Assembly (NCBI GenBank): GCA_023412915.1
Contig: JAEZRE010000020.1
Coordinates: forward strand, 248,001-312,000
Direction of reading: 5' to 3'
DNA: 64,000 nt
Source: Bacillota bacterium
GTDB lineage: Bacteria; Bacillota; Clostridia; Acetivibrionales; DTU013
Shown: positions 61,199 to 64,000 of the stretch, piece by piece
How positions within the stretch are numbered: the first letter of the stretch is position 1
Layout of the letters: each line of letters starts with the position of its first letter
Position numbers and translations under genes: made by a program
Notes under the pieces: model-generated
The model's database searches: none
The model's input: the letters and a program-made list of their open reading frames with translations, nothing else
What the model was told of the DNA's origin: nothing

Positions 61199-62944
61199 AT
61201 GAAAAGAAAAGGTACCAGGATTTTATGTCTTATCATCGCTTTTGCATTTTCAATCACCCTAATGTCAGGCTGCGGCAACCAAAATACCGCTAGCCAGGAT
61301 GAATCCAGCCAGGTTGGATCTAGTTCCACCCAAACAACAAGTAATCCTGATGATTCGTCTGCGATGAAGCCTATTGAGTTTACCTATTTTATTCCGGATT
61401 CCAGCATGAAGATTCCTCCGGCGGATGCTCCCATTCTTCAACAGGTTTATGAAAAAACAAAAGTAAAGATCAACTTTGTCATTCCCCCGGCGGATTCGCA
61501 GGAGAAACTGAACATTATGCTGGCGGCTGCGGATTACCCGGATATAATTGAATTTCCCAATTTCGTAACAATGGATAAATATATCAAAGCCGGCTACCTT
61601 GTTGCATTGGACGATTTGCTGAACCAATACGGCCCCGATCTGAAAACAAATCTGGGCAAGATTATGAACAGACTTAAATCGGAAGCGGACGGTAAAATCT
61701 ATTATCTGCCGAGCAGATACAGGGTCGACGGTGTGGAGATGTTTCCGGAAACAAGCTTGACTTTCAGTATCCGTTCCGGGTATCTGGAGAAAAAAGGATG
61801 GTATAAGCCTCAGACACTGGGTGATATTGAAAACCTGTTGAAGGAGATTAAAGCCCAGGATCCGAACACCATACCACTTTCGTTTGCTTTAGGCGGAGGA
61901 GAGGTCCGGAATCTTTTAATGGCATTGCTGAAGGTCGGCTTGGGCTCCAGCGGCTTGACCTATAATGAAAGCGGAGAATTGATCCTGCGGGATGACGATA
62001 CCTTGGGATATTCTTATAAAAACGAAAATGTACGCAATTTCTTCATGTGGCTTAACAAGCTATATACGGAGGGCTTGCTCGATAAGGAATCCCCGGTGCT
62101 GACCTCCGACGCGCTGAATACAAAGTGCTCTGCCGGAAAAGTGGCTTCGGTTATTGGAGACTATTGGGGGGCTCCTAATGAAGCGAACAAATATTTCGAA
62201 TCCAAGAATAATAATGACCAGTTCTACTACTTCTATCCCAAGGCAAACGAGAACGTAAAGAAGGTGACTTATGCACCTTATTCACTCGCTTACAGCTTTG
62301 GCAATGCCATCACTAACAAATGCAAGGATCCCGTAAGAGCAATGCAGTTTATAAACTATCTGAACACGGAAGACGGTTTTAACGCGATGCATGGTGTTAC
62401 AAATTTTGATGGTGAGGACAAGGAAGGCTACGATTTTTATGTCGACAAAAACCAGGGCAATGCGATATTCCCTACAAAATGGTTCTCGGAACAGCTGACA
62501 AAGGATGAGAATTTCGGCGCCAGCCGTGGCTTCATGTCATTACTGGGCTTAGGCTTCTCCATGAGTAACCTGCCGGGAGGAAAATATGATTATATCAAAG
62601 TTGAAGAGGATGTAGGAGCATGGGACAGCGATGCGATTAAAAGAATCAAGCAAGGGCTCGGAGTAAAAGGAACCGATTACTTCCCGATGATGAGGGATAT
62701 GAGCATCGATGTTACCAATATAACAGGATTGCCCCTGGAAACTCAAAGCGACGAGGGAGTCATCAAGGGAAAGATAGACGACTATATCAGCAAGGCAGTA
62801 CCCAAGCTGATCGTTTCCAAAACGGAAGCAGATTTCACCAAGGGTTATAACGATATGCTGTCTCATCTGGATGAATTAGGTCTTGAGAAGTACCTGACCA
62901 AAATGAATGAATTATACAAGTCGAGGAAGAATTTGTGGAAGTAG
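61199..62944 (+). CDS. Extracellular sugar-binding lipoprotein of the ABC importer, 581 aa
   Basis: Lipobox LMSGC (residues 21-25), a Ser/Thr/Asp-rich linker, then a family-1 solute-binding fold with the PIEFTYFIPDSSM start and the usual tryptophans. AGGAGG precedes ATG 61199. It completes the importer with the two permeases and is expected to be the main sugar receptor. Confidence 0.93.
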   Translation: MKRKGTRILCLIIAFAFSITLMSGCGNQNTASQDESSQVGSSSTQTTSNPDDSSAMKPIEFTYFIPDSSMKIPPADAPILQQVYEKTKVKINFVIPPADSQEKLNIMLAAADYPDIIEFPNFVTMDKYIKAGYLVALDDLLNQYGPDLKTNLGKIMNRLKSEADGKIYYLPSRYRVDGVEMFPETSLTFSIRSGYLEKKGWYKPQTLGDIENLLKEIKAQDPNTIPLSFALGGGEVRNLLMALLKVGLGSSGLTYNESGELILRDDDTLGYSYKNENVRNFFMWLNKLYTEGLLDKESPVLTSDALNTKCSAGKVASVIGDYWGAPNEANKYFESKNNNDQFYYFYPKANENVKKVTYAPYSLAYSFGNAITNKCKDPVRAMQFINYLNTEDGFNAMHGVTNFDGEDKEGYDFYVDKNQGNAIFPTKWFSEQLTKDENFGASRGFMSLLGLGFSMSNLPGGKYDYIKVEEDVGAWDSDAIKRIKQGLGVKGTDYFPMMRDMSIDVTNITGLPLETQSDEGVIKGKIDDYISKAVPKLIVSKTEADFTKGYNDMLSHLDELGLEKYLTKMNELYKSRKNLWK

Positions 62945-63000
62945 GATGATGTCCGAAAAGCGGTTCACTGTAAGGAAAGTATAATATTATCAATAAATAA

Positions 63001-63038
63001 ATATTGGATAAAGTAATTATTACTTTATCCAATATTTA
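63001..63038 (+). terminator. Terminator after the sugar importer
   Basis: ATATTGGATAAAGTA pairs perfectly with its complement around 5 nt. The stem is AT-rich, so efficiency is uncertain. Confidence 0.65.
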
Positions 63039-63091
63039 TATGAAATTGTTTTATAATAAAAATTATTGTCAGTAAAGCAGGAGGGAAATCT

Positions 63092-64000
63092 ATGCAAAGA
63101 ATGCCCAAAGATTATATGGAAAAAGTGTATGCGGGATGGCTTGGGAAAATTATTGGAGTAAGACATGGAGCTCCGATAGAAGGTTGGTCATATGAGAGCC
63201 TGAATAATGTTTACGGCGAAATAGACGGATATCTGGTGGACTACAAGGATTTTGCGGCGGATGACGACAGCAATGGCCCGATGTTCTTCCTGAGGGCGCT
63301 TGAAGATTATACCCACACGTCGGACATTACCGCTGAGCAAATCGGCTTGACCTGGCTTAACTATGCACCCTTCGAGCACGGCTTTTACTGGTGGGGCGGT
63401 TACGGAAAATCAACCGAGCATACCGCGTATCTTAATTTGAGAAATGGTATAACAGCTCCAAGGTCAGGCTCTGTCGAGCAAAACGGTGCAATTGTGGCTG
63501 AGCAGATAGGCGGTCAGATATTTATAGATACATGGGGCCTTGTAATTCCGAACAACCCGAAGCTTGCCTCGGAATATGCCGAGAAAGCTGCCAGTGTGTC
63601 TCACGGAGGAAACGGAGTTTACGGCGGTATGTTTATAGCGGCATGTATCAGTGCCGCGTTTGCTGAAACAGATATTGAAAGGATTATTGAAGAAGGCTTG
63701 GCGGTAATACCCGCAGATTGCGAGTATGCAAGGATGTCAAGGGAAGTAATGGGTTTCCATAAGTCGCATCCGGAAGACTGGAGAGAATGCTTCAATTTCG
63801 TCAAGGCTAATTTCGGCTATGACAGGTATACCGGCGGATGTCATATAATTCCCAACTCAGCTATAATAGTGTTGTCACTTTTATATGGCGAAGGAGATTT
63901 TTCAAAGACCTTAAACATATGCAATATGTGCGGATGGGATACAGACTGCAATGTTGCCAACGTCGGTACTATCATGGGAGTCAGGAACGGCCTCGAGGGT
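63092..64000 (+). CDS. ADP-ribosylglycohydrolase-family protein (cut by window edge), 303 aa visible
   Basis: AGGAGG precedes ATG 63092 and the frame is open to the right edge. Motifs: AGWLGKIIGVRHGAPIEGW, FAADDDSNGPM (metal site), VSHGGNGVYGGMFIAAC and GWDTDCNVANVGTIMG. It is the third member of the family in this region and most like the 459-aa one at 44978, judging by the DDD and DTDCN motifs. The C-terminus is missing. Confidence 0.9.
   Translation, partial: MQRMPKDYMEKVYAGWLGKIIGVRHGAPIEGWSYESLNNVYGEIDGYLVDYKDFAADDDSNGPMFFLRALEDYTHTSDITAEQIGLTWLNYAPFEHGFYWWGGYGKSTEHTAYLNLRNGITAPRSGSVEQNGAIVAEQIGGQIFIDTWGLVIPNNPKLASEYAEKAASVSHGGNGVYGGMFIAACISAAFAETDIERIIEEGLAVIPADCEYARMSREVMGFHKSHPEDWRECFNFVKANFGYDRYTGGCHIIPNSAIIVLSLLYGEGDFSKTLNICNMCGWDTDCNVANVGTIMGVRNGLEG

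Overview
The window looks like chromosomal DNA of an anaerobic, spore-forming-type Clostridia (Firmicutes). The grounds are strong GGAGG ribosome sites with frequent TTG and GTG starts, YesM/YesN-type two-component genes beside an LplB/YtcP-type sugar ABC transporter, clostridial small proteins, and clostridial-type tRNA spacing. I cannot name the genus from sequence alone.

Layout. 1-2055 (minus): an HD phosphohydrolase gene followed by the start of a SLOG/LSDAT-type nucleotide-binding protein, a possible nucleotide-signalling or defence pair cut by the window edge. 2202-2409: tRNA-Gln and tRNA-Lys under one promoter. 2871-11971: an arsenic/metalloid island in three transcription units: MarR + permease + small Cys-rich protein; ArsR + permease + ferredoxin + membrane thioredoxin + CcdA + small thioredoxin; ArsR + Acr3 + ArsD + ArsA + HesB-like protein. 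12158-15399: an AraC regulator and a Zn/Cd/Pb P-type ATPase with a palindromic operator. 15531-24941: housekeeping and accessory genes (Nudix, PP-loop ATPase, acetyltransferases, LysM protein, FMN-binding protein, two tandem MFS transporters) and a probable structured ncRNA at about 18790-19109. 25037-27263: tRNA-Glu, tRNA-Asp, an AraC regulator, a Nudix gene and tRNA-Thr.

The most unusual part is 27216-39690. The 48-nt 3' part of tRNA-Thr, from the anticodon stem to CCA, is repeated four more times downstream, always in the same orientation. Between copies lie AT-rich cargo genes of unknown function (small membrane proteins, lipoproteins, hypotheticals). Each segment has a conserved left end (terminator, a roughly 120-nt block, then a promoter of the form TTGACn-17/18-TATTAT with a conserved spacer) and a conserved right end of roughly 140-170 nt before the next tRNA half. 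This is a tandem array of promoter-bearing cassettes inserted at a tRNA anticodon loop, with no recombinase gene in the array. Core identity to tRNA-Thr falls with distance (48, 48, 46, 43 of 48), as expected if new cassettes enter next to the tRNA.

A second element is a GC-rich, hairpin-forming sequence of roughly 60-130 nt. It sits beside duplicated T-arm/acceptor ends of tRNA-Asp and of two tRNA-Thr half copies, and a decayed copy lies at about 40501-40560. In the two longest copies its left edge is an inverted copy of the tRNA T-arm.

40803-64000 is a large carbohydrate-use region. A minus-strand operon (glycosidase-like, ADP-ribosylglycohydrolase-like, UroD-like, two sugar-isomerase/oxidoreductase genes, MDR dehydrogenase) with an AraC regulator faces a plus-strand LacI operon (RpiB-like, epimerase-like, ADP-ribosylglycohydrolase-like, GH31). 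Then come a YesN/YesM two-component pair, an ABC sugar importer, and a third ADP-ribosylglycohydrolase-like gene cut by the right edge. Three such hydrolases in one sugar region suggest breakdown of an unusual N- or O-glycoside, but the substrate cannot be read from sequence.
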